64,000 nt of DNA from an uncultured Blautia sp. Lineage in GTDB: Bacteria > Bacillota > Clostridia > Lachnospirales > Lachnospiraceae. The position numbers and the translations under genes are program-made. The notes below the pieces were generated by a model. That model was not told the DNA's origin. It did no database searches and saw only the letters and a program-made list of their open reading frames with translations. This document shows, in pieces, positions 25,903 through 35,265 of the stretch. The stretch's first letter is position 1, and every line of letters begins with the position of its first letter. Location: NCBI GenBank assembly GCA_900543715.1, contig UQSX01000006.1, positions 14,940 through 78,939 of the forward strand, written 5' to 3'.

Positions 25903-26841
25903 ATGAAATATTATTTCGCCCCCATGGAGGGCATTACAGGCTACATATATCGAAACGTCCATCACCGTTTCTTCCCAGGAGTGGACAAATATTTTACTCC
26001 TTTTCTTTCTCCAGGCTCCAAGAAGACCATGACGCCAAGAGAACTGCGGGATATCCTTCCGGAAAATAACCAGGGTTATACGCTGATCCCTCAGATCCTC
26101 ACCAATAAGTCTGAGGACTTTCTGAGACTCTGCCGGGATTTAAAAGAGTATGGATACAGGGAGATAAATCTGAACCTGGGCTGTCCTTCAGGCACTGTGG
26201 TCAGCAAGAAAAAGGGGGCAGGATTTCTGGAATATCCCGGTGAATTGGATCGGTTTTTAGAAGAGATTTTTTCTGGGACAGATCTGGATATTTCCATCAA
26301 AACCAGGGTCGGAAAGGATGACCCGGAGGAGTTTGAGGAACTTCTGGGCATCTATAACAAATATCCTCTGAAGGAACTGATCATCCATCCCAGGGTACAG
26401 ACAGATTATTATAAAAATCATCCCAATCTGGAAGTCTTTGCCCAGGCCCTGGAAAAAGCAAAAGTTCCGGTGTGCTATAATGGCGATCTGTTTACCAAAG
26501 AGCTTTATGAAGATTTCAGAAAACAGTTCCCGCAGACAGAACGGGTCATGTTGGGAAGAGGACTTCTTAGAAACCCGGCCCTGGTACAGGAAATCAAAGG
26601 GGAAGGGAAGCTGGAGAAAGAGAAACTCCTGGCCTTTCATGACGCTTTATGCCAGGAATATGAAAAGGCTATGTCTGGAGATAAAAATGTACTGTTTAAA
26701 ATGAAGGAACTGTGGTTTTATATGGGAAGCCTTTTTGAAGAGAATAAAAAGGCTATGAAGAAAATCAAAAAGGCTCAGAGACTGCCGGAGTATCAGGCAG
26801 CAGTACAGGAACTGTTCCGGCTCTGGCCGGAAAACAGTTAG
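25903..26841 (+). CDS. dus: tRNA-dihydrouridine synthase family protein
   Basis: The ATG at 25903 has AAAAGGAA ten bases upstream; an in-frame TTG at 25894 is less likely. 312 residues with the FMN-binding TIM-barrel hallmarks of Dus enzymes: APMEGITGYIYR at the N-terminus, the catalytic cysteine in NLGCPSGTVVSKKKGAG, ISIKTRVG, IIHPR and MLGRGLLRNP. It reduces uridine to dihydrouridine in tRNA. The exact subfamily (DusB/DusC-like) is not assigned. It is a single gene closed by a strong terminator. Confidence 0.9.
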   Translation: MKYYFAPMEGITGYIYRNVHHRFFPGVDKYFTPFLSPGSKKTMTPRELRDILPENNQGYTLIPQILTNKSEDFLRLCRDLKEYGYREINLNLGCPSGTVVSKKKGAGFLEYPGELDRFLEEIFSGTDLDISIKTRVGKDDPEEFEELLGIYNKYPLKELIIHPRVQTDYYKNHPNLEVFAQALEKAKVPVCYNGDLFTKELYEDFRKQFPQTERVMLGRGLLRNPALVQEIKGEGKLEKEKLLAFHDALCQEYEKAMSGDKNVLFKMKELWFYMGSLFEENKKAMKKIKKAQRLPEYQAAVQELFRLWPENS

Positions 26842-26886
26842 AGAGAAATTGAAATAAGAAACTTCCAAAAAGTGCAGATTTTCCTC

Positions 26887-26920
26887 AGGGAGAAGGGGTT
26901 GCCCCTTCTCCCTCTTTTAT
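26887..26920 (+). terminator. Intrinsic terminator after dus
   Basis: Perfect 12-bp GC-rich arms (26887-26898 and 26902-26913) with a 3-nt loop, then CTTTT. Confidence 0.9.
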
Positions 26921-26956
26921 GGTATCCTAGATAGTATATGGAAAGGGGATTCAACG

Positions 26957-28426
26957 ATGAAAAAATTAAGGGATTTGTTAGAAAAACTTGAGTACCAATG
27001 TATCCAGGGAACTTTAGATAAAGAAATCACAGCCGTGATATATGATTCCAGAAAGGCAGAAAAAGATGCCCTCTTTGTCTGCATTAAAGGAGCTGTCTCA
27101 GATGGACACAGTTATGCGGAAGAGGTGGCGGATAAGGGAGTTTCTGTGCTGGTGGTTCAGGACCCGGTCCAGGTGGGGCCGGAGGTAACTGTGATCCAGG
27201 TAGAAGATACCAGATACGCCCTGGCCTGTATCTCAGCAGCATGGTTTGACTATCCTGCCGGAAAGCTGAAAACTATCGGAATCACAGGCACTAAGGGAAA
27301 AACCACAACAACGTATCTGATTAAATCTATTCTGGAAAACGCAGGTCATAAGACAGGACTTATCGGAACTATCGAGACCATTATCGGAGAGGAGAAAATA
27401 CCTTCTGCCAATACTACTCCCGAATCTTATCTGATCCAGGAATATTTTGCAAAAATGGTGAAGGCAGGCTGCGACAGCGTGGTCATGGAGGTTTCCTCCC
27501 AGGGACTGATGCTCCACCGGACATCAGGTTTTATTTTTGATATCGGTATTTTTACAAATATTGAACCGGATCATATCGGCCCTAATGAGCATAAGGATTT
27601 TGACGATTATCTCCACTGTAAAAGCCTTCTGTTCAGACAGTGCAAGGTAGGAATTTTTAACGGAGATGATCCTCATCTGGAAAAGATCCTGGAGGGACAT
27701 ACCTGCCAGGCGGAAACATTTGGATTTTCACCAAATGCAGACTTGAGAGCAGAGGATACCCGTCTGGTTACCGGAAAGGGAACTTTGGGCATTGCATATA
27801 ATGTGAAGGGACTGATGGATTTCCCTGTGGAGATCGATCTGCCTGGAAAGTTCAGTGTTTATAATTCCCTTACGGCCATCGCTGTGTGCCGCCATTTCGG
27901 CGTGACGGTGGAAAATATCCAGAAGGCGTTGAAGAACGCCCATGTAAAGGGCAGGATTGAAATGGTAAAGGTTTCCGATGAGTTTACGCTGATGATCGAT
28001 TATGCCCATAATGCCATGAGCCTGGAAAGCCTTTTGACCACTCTGAAGGAATATAAGCCCAATCGTCTGGTATGTCTTTTCGGCTGCGGCGGGAACCGTT
28101 CCAGACTCCGCAGATATGAGATGGGAGAGGTATCCGGAAATCTGGCGGATCTGACGATCATTACTTCTGATAATCCCAGAAACGAGGATCCTCAGGCGAT
28201 CATTGATGACATTAAGGTGGGAATCGGCAAAACACAGGGAAAATATGTGGAGATCATCGACCGGAAGGAAGCTATTGCCTACGCTATCCACCACGGACAG
28301 CCTGGAGACATTATCGTGCTTGCAGGAAAAGGTCATGAGGACTACCAGGAGATCAAGGGCAAAAAATATCCTATGGATGAGAGAGTGCTGATCCGGGAGA
28401 TACTGGAAGAAGACAGCAGAAAATAA
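26957..28426 (+). CDS. murE: UDP-MurNAc-tripeptide synthetase MurE
   Basis: 489 residues of the Mur ligase family. The ATP loop is GITGTKGKTTTTYL, and the three-domain order is clear. DNPR at 405-408 is the motif of enzymes adding meso-diaminopimelate rather than lysine, so the peptidoglycan is probably meso-DAP type. An AAAGGGG site precedes the ATG. The stop is immediately followed by the ATG of priA. It lies outside the main division cluster 13 kb downstream. Confidence 0.96.
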   Translation: MKKLRDLLEKLEYQCIQGTLDKEITAVIYDSRKAEKDALFVCIKGAVSDGHSYAEEVADKGVSVLVVQDPVQVGPEVTVIQVEDTRYALACISAAWFDYPAGKLKTIGITGTKGKTTTTYLIKSILENAGHKTGLIGTIETIIGEEKIPSANTTPESYLIQEYFAKMVKAGCDSVVMEVSSQGLMLHRTSGFIFDIGIFTNIEPDHIGPNEHKDFDDYLHCKSLLFRQCKVGIFNGDDPHLEKILEGHTCQAETFGFSPNADLRAEDTRLVTGKGTLGIAYNVKGLMDFPVEIDLPGKFSVYNSLTAIAVCRHFGVTVENIQKALKNAHVKGRIEMVKVSDEFTLMIDYAHNAMSLESLLTTLKEYKPNRLVCLFGCGGNRSRLRRYEMGEVSGNLADLTIITSDNPRNEDPQAIIDDIKVGIGKTQGKYVEIIDRKEAIAYAIHHGQPGDIIVLAGKGHEDYQEIKGKKYPMDERVLIREILEEDSRK

Positions 28427-30652
28427 ATGAAGGATTTATACGCAGATATTATTGTTGATATTTCCCAGGAAAAATTAGATAAGACCTTTCAGTACCTGGT
28501 GCCTCCGGAGATGGTTTCTCAGATCGAGGCAGGAAAAAAGGTCAGGATACCCTTTGGAAACGGAAGAAGAGAAATCAGCGGCTATGTGGTGGGACTTTCT
28601 TCGGAACCTAAGATAGAGGCTTCCCGGATAAAGCCCATACTGGCCGTAGAAACACAGGGGATGGAGATTGAATCCCGGCTGATCCAGCTGGCTGCATGGA
28701 TTGCCAGAAACTATGGTTCCACCATGAACCAGGCTCTGAAAACAGTGCTTCCGGTAAAGGAGAAAGCCGCTGCCAGAGAAAGAAGATATATCTGCCTCAA
28801 AGCAGATCCCAGATCCTGCGAAAGCCTTCTGCAGGAATATGTAAGAAAGCATTACCGGGCAAAAGAACGCCTCTTGCGGGCGCTGCTCCAAAAGAAGACG
28901 ATAGAGTATTCTGCGGCGGTAAAAGAAATGAAGATCAGCGGAGAGGTAGTGAAAGGCTTCGAGAAAGAAGGGCTGGTTTCCATTGAAAGAGAACGGTGCT
29001 ACAGGACGCCTCTTCCTCAGAACATCCCTGAGAAAAAGGCAGCGGTACTGAACAGGGAACAGCGCCAGGCTGTGGAGGATATCCTGAAAGAATGGGCTTC
29101 AGATTTTCCACGTCCTTGTCTGATCAAAGGGGTCACCGGCAGCGGAAAAACCGAGGTTTATATGGAACTTATCCATCATATGCTGAAGGAGCAGAAACAG
29201 GTGATACTCCTTATCCCGGAGATCGCTCTGACTTATCAGAATGTGTCCAGATTTTATGCCAGGTTTGGGGAACAGGTTTCCCTGATCCACTCCAGAATGT
29301 CCCAGGGGGAACGGTATGACCAGTTTGAGCGGGCAAAAAAAGGAGAAATTTCCATTATGATCGGCCCTCGCTCTGCACTATTTACGCCTTTTCCCAGGCT
29401 GGGACTTATCCTGATAGACGAGGAACACGAGGATTCTTATAAAAGTGAAAAAACTCCTTGCTATCACGCCAGAGAGACGGCCATCAAACGTGGGGAAATG
29501 GAGGGAGCTTTTGTTGTCATGGGATCTGCCTCTCCCAGTGTGGAGAGTTATTACAGAGCCCAGAATGGAAGCTTCCGGCTGGTATGCCTGAAACAGAGAT
29601 ACGGGGAAAGCACCCTGCCGGCCGTATCAATCGTGGATTTAAGGGAAGAATTAAAGACAGGAAACCGGTCCGTATTCAGCGGTCTGCTCACCAGAAAGAT
29701 CCAGGAGAGACTGAAAAACAAGGAGCAGGTGATCCTGTTTTTGAACAGGCGGGGCTACAGCGGTTTTGTAACCTGCCGTTCCTGCGGTCATGTGATGAAA
29801 TGTCCCCACTGCGATGTGTCTCTGACGTCTCACAGAAATGGAAGGCTGATCTGCCATTACTGCGGTTATGAGACTATGGACGTACAGAAATGTCCGGTAT
29901 GCGGGTCTCCTTATATCGGAGGCTTTCGGGCAGGGACTCAGCAGATTGAGAGCCTGGTGCAGAAAAGCTTTCCAGGGACAAAGGTCCTGCGGATGGATGC
30001 GGATACTACCAGGAAAAAGGACGATCATGAAAAGATCCTCTCCGCCTTTGGAAGAGGAGAGGCAGACATTCTCATCGGGACCCAGATGATCGTGAAAGGC
30101 CATGATTTTCCACGGGTTACTCTGGTAGGCGTACTGGCTGCAGACCTTTCTTTGTGCAGCGGGGACTACCGGGCAGGAGAGAAAACCTTTCAGCTTCTTC
30201 TTCAGGCTGTAGGAAGAGCCGGAAGAGGAGAGAAGGAAGGAGAAGCAGTGATCCAGACCTATCACCCGGATCACTACTGCATCCAGGCAGCCAGTGCACA
30301 GGATTATGAGTGGTTCTATCAGGAAGAGATGGATTATCGTTCTCTTATGGGCTATCCTCCCAAAGCGGCTATGGCGGCTGTGCGGGGGGCCGGAAAAGAT
30401 GAAGAGATCTTGATCCAGGCCATGGATTACTGCAGGAAATATATCGAAAGGATCTATCCGGGAAAAGACCTTATACTGATAGGACCGGCTCCGGAGAGTG
30501 TGGCGAAAGTCCAGGATATGTACCGTCAGGTACTGTATATGCGCCATCAGGATCATGAAATTTTGGTAAAGATAAAGAATGCCCTGGAAAAATATATAGA
30601 AGTGAACCGGGGATTCCGAAATATATATATACAATATGACTTTACAGTATAG
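28427..30652 (+). CDS. priA: Primosomal replication-restart helicase PriA
   Basis: 741 residues with an N-terminal DNA-binding domain, Walker A GVTGSGKTEVY near residue 236, DEEH box (LILIDEEHEDSYKSE), and the zinc-binding insert with paired cysteines (CRSCG, CPHCD, CHYCG, CPVCG). The helicase C-terminal domain contains GTQMIVKGHDFP and QAVGRAGRG. It restarts stalled forks by loading the replicative helicase. Its ATG directly abuts the murE stop codon, so translation is coupled. Confidence 0.96.
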   Translation: MKDLYADIIVDISQEKLDKTFQYLVPPEMVSQIEAGKKVRIPFGNGRREISGYVVGLSSEPKIEASRIKPILAVETQGMEIESRLIQLAAWIARNYGSTMNQALKTVLPVKEKAAARERRYICLKADPRSCESLLQEYVRKHYRAKERLLRALLQKKTIEYSAAVKEMKISGEVVKGFEKEGLVSIERERCYRTPLPQNIPEKKAAVLNREQRQAVEDILKEWASDFPRPCLIKGVTGSGKTEVYMELIHHMLKEQKQVILLIPEIALTYQNVSRFYARFGEQVSLIHSRMSQGERYDQFERAKKGEISIMIGPRSALFTPFPRLGLILIDEEHEDSYKSEKTPCYHARETAIKRGEMEGAFVVMGSASPSVESYYRAQNGSFRLVCLKQRYGESTLPAVSIVDLREELKTGNRSVFSGLLTRKIQERLKNKEQVILFLNRRGYSGFVTCRSCGHVMKCPHCDVSLTSHRNGRLICHYCGYETMDVQKCPVCGSPYIGGFRAGTQQIESLVQKSFPGTKVLRMDADTTRKKDDHEKILSAFGRGEADILIGTQMIVKGHDFPRVTLVGVLAADLSLCSGDYRAGEKTFQLLLQAVGRAGRGEKEGEAVIQTYHPDHYCIQAASAQDYEWFYQEEMDYRSLMGYPPKAAMAAVRGAGKDEEILIQAMDYCRKYIERIYPGKDLILIGPAPESVAKVQDMYRQVLYMRHQDHEILVKIKNALEKYIEVNRGFRNIYIQYDFTV

Positions 30653-30675
30653 AAAAAGAAAAGGAGGCCGAAAAC

Positions 30676-31158
30676 ATGGCACTTAGAAACATAAGAACAC
30701 AGGGAGATCCGATCTTAACAAAGGAATGCAGAAAGATTGAAAAGATGACGCCTAAGATCCAGGAACTGATCCAGGATATGTTTGATACTATGTATGATGC
30801 TTACGGCGTAGGACTGGCAGCTCCTCAGGTAGGGATTTTAAAGCAGGTGGTAGTTATTGATATCACAGGAGAGGACCCTCATGTGCTGATCAATCCGGAG
30901 ATCATCGAGACTTCCGGTTCTCAGACAGGAGACGAAGGCTGTTTAAGCCTTCCGGGCATGAGTGGTACGGTTACCCGGCCTAATTATGTGAAAGTAAAGG
31001 CTTATAATGAAAATATGGAAGAAATCGTTCTGGAAGGAACAGAGCTGCTGGCCAGAGCTATCTGTCATGAGACAGACCATCTTCACGGAAAGATGTATAC
31101 AGAGCTGGTTGAGGGAGAGCTGCGCCGGACCAATTATGAGGAGGACGAGGAAGAATGA
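30676..31158 (+). CDS. def: Peptide deformylase
   Basis: 160 residues with all three signature motifs: GVGLAAPQVG, EGCLSLPG (metal-ligand cysteine) and HETDHLHG (HExxH). It removes the formyl group from nascent proteins. AAAGGAGG precedes the ATG. The stop overlaps the start of fmt by four bases, pairing formylation and deformylation in one operon. Confidence 0.97.
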   Translation: MALRNIRTQGDPILTKECRKIEKMTPKIQELIQDMFDTMYDAYGVGLAAPQVGILKQVVVIDITGEDPHVLINPEIIETSGSQTGDEGCLSLPGMSGTVTRPNYVKVKAYNENMEEIVLEGTELLARAICHETDHLHGKMYTELVEGELRRTNYEEDEEE

Positions 31159-32090
31159 GAATAGTCTTTATGGGAACTCCGGATTTTGCTGTGGGTACTC
31201 TGGAGGAGCTGATCAAGGCAGGCCATGAGATCATTGGTATAGTAACCCAGCCTGATAAGCCAAAAGGGAGAGGAAAGACTCTTATGCCCACACCTGTAAA
31301 AGAGGTGGCTTTGAAGCATCAGATCCCAGTATATCAGCCTAAAAAAGTCCGGGAAAAAGAGTTTACGGAAGCCCTCCGAAATCTCTCCCCCGACGTGATC
31401 GTAGTGGCAGCCTTCGGACAGATCATTACAAAGGAAATCCTGGAAATCCCCAGATTTGGCTGTATTAACGTTCACGCCTCTCTCCTTCCGGCATACAGAG
31501 GCGCAGCCCCTATCCAGTGGGCTGTGATCAACGGGGAGAAAGAGTCGGGAGTGACTATTATGCAGATGGACGAAGGCCTGGACACAGGAGATATGATCGA
31601 TAAAGTGGTGGTTCCCCTGGCCCAGGACGAGACTGGAGGAAGCCTTTTTGATAAGCTTAGTCAGGCAGGAGCCAGGCTGTGTGTTAAGGTATTAAAAGAC
31701 CTGGAAGAAGGAAAGGCAGTCAGAGAAAAACAGCCGGAGGAAAGCACTACCCCATATGCTTCTATGATCAGCAAAAAAATGGGCGAAATTAACTGGAGTC
31801 AGCCGGCAGGATCTATCGAACAGCTGATCCGGGGACTGGATCCCTGGCCCAGTGCATACACAAAACTTCAGGGGAAAACTTTGAAGCTGTGGAAGGCCCG
31901 GGTAGTTGAAGAAAAGCAGGAAAAAGGCCGGCCGGGAGAAGTTGTCCAGGTGGAAAAAGAAGCCTTTTTCGTGCAGACCGGAGAAGGAATCCTGAAGATA
32001 GAAGAGCTTCAGATGGAAGGGAAAAAACGCATGGATACCGGAGCTTTCCTGAGAGGCTTCCAGCTTACTTGCGGAGAGATTCTGGGCTGA
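31155..32090 (+). CDS. fmt: Methionyl-tRNA formyltransferase
   Basis: 311 residues. The N-terminal formyltransferase domain has FMGTPDFAVGTLEELI and the folate-site motif HASLLPAYRGAAPIQWA, and the C-terminal OB-fold tRNA-binding domain is complete. It formylates initiator Met-tRNA. The ATG overlaps the def stop (ATGA). Confidence 0.97.
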   Translation: MRIVFMGTPDFAVGTLEELIKAGHEIIGIVTQPDKPKGRGKTLMPTPVKEVALKHQIPVYQPKKVREKEFTEALRNLSPDVIVVAAFGQIITKEILEIPRFGCINVHASLLPAYRGAAPIQWAVINGEKESGVTIMQMDEGLDTGDMIDKVVVPLAQDETGGSLFDKLSQAGARLCVKVLKDLEEGKAVREKQPEESTTPYASMISKKMGEINWSQPAGSIEQLIRGLDPWPSAYTKLQGKTLKLWKARVVEEKQEKGRPGEVVQVEKEAFFVQTGEGILKIEELQMEGKKRMDTGAFLRGFQLTCGEILG

Positions 32091-32121
32091 GTCCAGGTGA
32101 CAGATAAAAGGTTGGATAAAT

Positions 32122-33486
32122 ATGTCGAATAAAGTAAATTTAAGAGAATTGATACTGAATATCCTTCTGGAGATTGATAAAGAAGGCCAGTACAGCCATC
32201 TGGTCCTTCGGAATACCCTGGAAAAATATCAGTATCTGGAAAAACAGGAAAGGGCTTTTATCACCAGGGTATGTGAAGGAACTTTGGAATACCGGATACG
32301 TCTGGACTATGTTCTGGACCAGTTTTCCACTGTCCCCGCAGAAAAGATGAAACCGGTGATCCGGGAGCTTCTCCGCTCCAGTGTATATCAGCTTCTGTAC
32401 ATGGATCATGTACCGGACAGCGCAGTATGCAACGAAGCAGTGAAGCTGGCCAGAAAAAGAGGGTTTTACAATCTTACAGGGTTTGTAAACGGCGTTCTAA
32501 GAAAGATTGTCAGAGAATACGGAAGTATCCATTTTCCTGAAAAAAACAGTCCGGTAGAATACCTGTCGGTGATCTATTCCATGCCGGTGTGGCTGGTAGA
32601 AAGATTTTTGTCTGAATATGACTTTGAAACTACGGAAAAGATCCTGGAAGCATCTCTGGAAACTCAGCCGGCCACGATTCGGATACGGGAATACCAGGTA
32701 GAGGAAGAAGCCGTGCTGGAGAGCCTTAAGGAAGAGCAGGTTGTACTGGAAAAGGCTCCCTATGTGGAAAGAGCTTATTATGTAAAGAACTATGATTACC
32801 TTCCGGCGCTGACGGCTTTCCGCAGAGGAAGTATCCAGGTGCAGGATGTCAGCTCTATGCTGGCCGGACAGATCGCAGCGCCCAAAGAAGGGGATTACGT
32901 TATTGATCTGTGTGCCGCACCGGGGGGAAAGGCCCTGTATATTGCGGACAAGCTTCATGGAACCGGACGGGTGGACGCCAGGGATCTGTCTCAGACCAAA
33001 ACGGATATGATCCGAGACAACGCCCTGCGACAGAACTTTCTTAACGTAGTGGTTACAGAGAAGGACGCTACCCAATTAGACAGAGAATCGCTGGAAAAGG
33101 CGGATATCGTCATAGCTGATGTACCCTGTTCAGGACTTGGGGTTATCGGGAAAAAGAAGGATATCAAATACAAATTGAACCCGGGAAAAATCCGGGATCT
33201 GACAGGCCTTCAGCGGAAGATCCTGGAGCAGGCATCTACTTATGTAAAACCGGGAGGAACCCTGATCTACAGTACCTGTACCATTGGAAAAGAGGAAAAT
33301 ATAGAAAATGTCCGGTGGTTTACTGAGCACTATCCTTACGAACTGGAAAGCCTGGATCCTTATATCTGTGAGGAACTTCAGGGAGAGACTACAGCAAAGG
33401 GATATCTCCAGCTTCTGCCGGGGGTACACAAGTGCGACGGATTCTTTATGGCCAGATTAAAGAGGAAAAATGAATGGAACAGTTAG
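32122..33486 (+). CDS. rsmB: 16S rRNA m5C967 methyltransferase RsmB
   Basis: 454 residues. The N-terminal NusB-like RNA-binding domain (residues 1 to about 140) is joined to a Rossmann methyltransferase with SAM loop LCAAPGGKALYIAD, the motif-IV cysteine in DVPCSGLGVIGKK and the catalytic cysteine in YSTCTIGKEEN. The 3' end overlaps rlmN by 13 bp, continuing the translation-related operon. Confidence 0.95.
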   Translation: MSNKVNLRELILNILLEIDKEGQYSHLVLRNTLEKYQYLEKQERAFITRVCEGTLEYRIRLDYVLDQFSTVPAEKMKPVIRELLRSSVYQLLYMDHVPDSAVCNEAVKLARKRGFYNLTGFVNGVLRKIVREYGSIHFPEKNSPVEYLSVIYSMPVWLVERFLSEYDFETTEKILEASLETQPATIRIREYQVEEEAVLESLKEEQVVLEKAPYVERAYYVKNYDYLPALTAFRRGSIQVQDVSSMLAGQIAAPKEGDYVIDLCAAPGGKALYIADKLHGTGRVDARDLSQTKTDMIRDNALRQNFLNVVVTEKDATQLDRESLEKADIVIADVPCSGLGVIGKKKDIKYKLNPGKIRDLTGLQRKILEQASTYVKPGGTLIYSTCTIGKEENIENVRWFTEHYPYELESLDPYICEELQGETTAKGYLQLLPGVHKCDGFFMARLKRKNEWNS

Positions 33487-34520
33487 ATATAAAATCACAG
33501 AGTCTTTCGGAACTGAAGAGGACAGTGGAAGGCCTTTCGGAGAAGCCATTTCGCGCAAAACAGATTTATGAATGGCTCCATAAAAAACAGGCGGACAGCT
33601 TTCAGGAGATGACCAATCTCTCTGTAGGTCTCAGAGAAAAGCTGGAGAGAAACTGTCAGATCCTGTCTCTGAAGGTGCTGGAGGTCCAGACTTCAAAGCT
33701 GGACGGCACACAGAAATATCTTTTCGCTCTGCCGGACGGGAACGTGGTGGAAAGCGTTTTGATGAAGTACCGCCATGGAAACAGCGTATGCATTTCTTCC
33801 CAGGTAGGGTGTAAGATGGGGTGCCGGTTCTGCGCTTCCACCATCGGAGGATGGACCAGGAATCTTCTTCCCTCGGAGATGCTGGATCAGGTATATAAGA
33901 TCCAGAAATTTTCAAAAGAGAGAGTCTCTAATGTAGTGGTGATGGGTACGGGAGAACCCCTGGACAACTACGACAATCTTCTTCGTTTTATCCGTATGCT
34001 CAGTGACGAGAACGGACTCCATATCAGCCAGAGAAATATTACCGTTTCCACCTGCGGCATTGTCCCCAGGATGTATGATCTGGCCGGGGAAGATCTTCAG
34101 ATCACTCTGGCTATCTCCCTTCATGCCTCAAATCAGCAGAAGAGAGAAAAACTGATGCCTGTTGCAAAGAAATATTCCCTGGAGGAACTGATGGGGGCCT
34201 GCAGAAATTATTTCGAAAAAACAGGAAGAAGGCTTACCTTTGAGTACAGTCTGGTAGGGGGAGAGAATGATTCCCAGGAGGATGCTGAGGAGCTGGCGCA
34301 TCTGATAAAAGGGCTGAACTGCCACATAAATCTGATCCCGGTGAATCCCATAAAAGAGCGCAGCTACGTCCAGTCTGATAAAAAAGTTATAGCGAATTTT
34401 CAAAATAAACTTGAAAAATACCAAATAAATGTTACTATTAGAAGAGAAATGGGCCGCGATATAGACGGGGCCTGTGGACAATTAAGAAAAAGTTACATTG
34501 ATAAGAAAGAGGACTCGTAG
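33474..34520 (+). CDS. rlmN: Dual-specificity rRNA/tRNA adenine-C2 methyltransferase RlmN
   Basis: 348 residues of the radical-SAM family. The CxxxCxxC cluster motif is C113, C117 and C120 (QVGCKMGCRFCAS), followed by VVMGTGEPLDNYDN, and the second catalytic cysteine lies near the C-terminus (DIDGACGQL). It methylates A2503 of 23S rRNA and A37 of tRNAs. The 13-bp overlap with rsmB and a one-base gap to the phosphatase ATG indicate one transcript. Confidence 0.96.
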   Translation: MEQLDIKSQSLSELKRTVEGLSEKPFRAKQIYEWLHKKQADSFQEMTNLSVGLREKLERNCQILSLKVLEVQTSKLDGTQKYLFALPDGNVVESVLMKYRHGNSVCISSQVGCKMGCRFCASTIGGWTRNLLPSEMLDQVYKIQKFSKERVSNVVVMGTGEPLDNYDNLLRFIRMLSDENGLHISQRNITVSTCGIVPRMYDLAGEDLQITLAISLHASNQQKREKLMPVAKKYSLEELMGACRNYFEKTGRRLTFEYSLVGGENDSQEDAEELAHLIKGLNCHINLIPVNPIKERSYVQSDKKVIANFQNKLEKYQINVTIRREMGRDIDGACGQLRKSYIDKKEDS

Positions 34521-34521
34521 G

Positions 34522-35265
34522 ATGAAATCATATTCTGTAACAGATGTGGGACAGAAGCGCCAGGTGAATCAGGACTACATATTTTCTTCTGAGGAGCCGG
34601 TGGGAAATCTTCCGAATCTTTTTGTAGTTGCAGACGGGATGGGCGGTCATAAAGCAGGAGACTTTGCGTCCAGCTATGCTGTTCAGATCCTGCTTCATTC
34701 AATTTTGGAAGATAAAAATCAAAATCCCATTATTATTATCCGGCATGCCATAGAAGAGGCCAACCGGAAAGTTCTGGAAGAGGCAAATCTCCATGAGGAA
34801 ATGTCGGGTATGGGGACCACCATGGTTCTTGTTACAATCGTTGATGATTATGCCTATGTAGCAAATGTGGGAGACAGCAGACTATATTTGATCGAGGACA
34901 AGATTGTCCAGATCACAAAGGATCATTCCCTTGTAGAGGAAATGGTCCGCAGGGGATTGATTACAAGGGAGGATGCAAAACACCATCCTGATAAAAATAT
35001 TATAACCAGAGTCATCGGCATTGGGCCAGAGATAGAGGTGGATTTTTTCGATATCCATCTGAAGGAGAACAGCAGGCTTCTCCTTTGCTCCGATGGCCTG
35101 TCGAATATGGTTTCAGACGAAGAGATCTGGAAGATTGCCGAGACCAGCAGTGATTTGAGAGAGATGGGTATGCGCCTTGTCTCTCTGGCCAACGAAAATG
35201 GCGGAAAAGATAATATAGCAGTGGTACTGGTACAGCCAGACACAAAAGAGGTGGAAGTATGTTAA
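34522..35265 (+). CDS. stp: PP2C-type Ser/Thr protein phosphatase (Stp/PrpC)
   Basis: The ATG at 34522 is preferred: AGAGGA lies eight bases upstream, and the residue pattern MKSYSVTDVGQKRQVNQD matches the family start. 247 residues with metal-binding motifs VADGMGGHKAGDFAS, GMGTTMVLV, VGDSRLYL and SDGLSNMV, and the final GGKDNIAVVLV. It reverses phosphorylation by the PASTA kinase encoded next, whose ATG overlaps its stop. Confidence 0.95.
   Translation: MKSYSVTDVGQKRQVNQDYIFSSEEPVGNLPNLFVVADGMGGHKAGDFASSYAVQILLHSILEDKNQNPIIIIRHAIEEANRKVLEEANLHEEMSGMGTTMVLVTIVDDYAYVANVGDSRLYLIEDKIVQITKDHSLVEEMVRRGLITREDAKHHPDKNIITRVIGIGPEIEVDFFDIHLKENSRLLLCSDGLSNMVSDEEIWKIAETSSDLREMGMRLVSLANENGGKDNIAVVLVQPDTKEVEVC

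Noticed and set aside
29651-30682. Long open frame on the minus strand within priA
   Set aside because: It is antisense to conserved priA codons and shows no domain or ribosome site; a shadow of the real gene.
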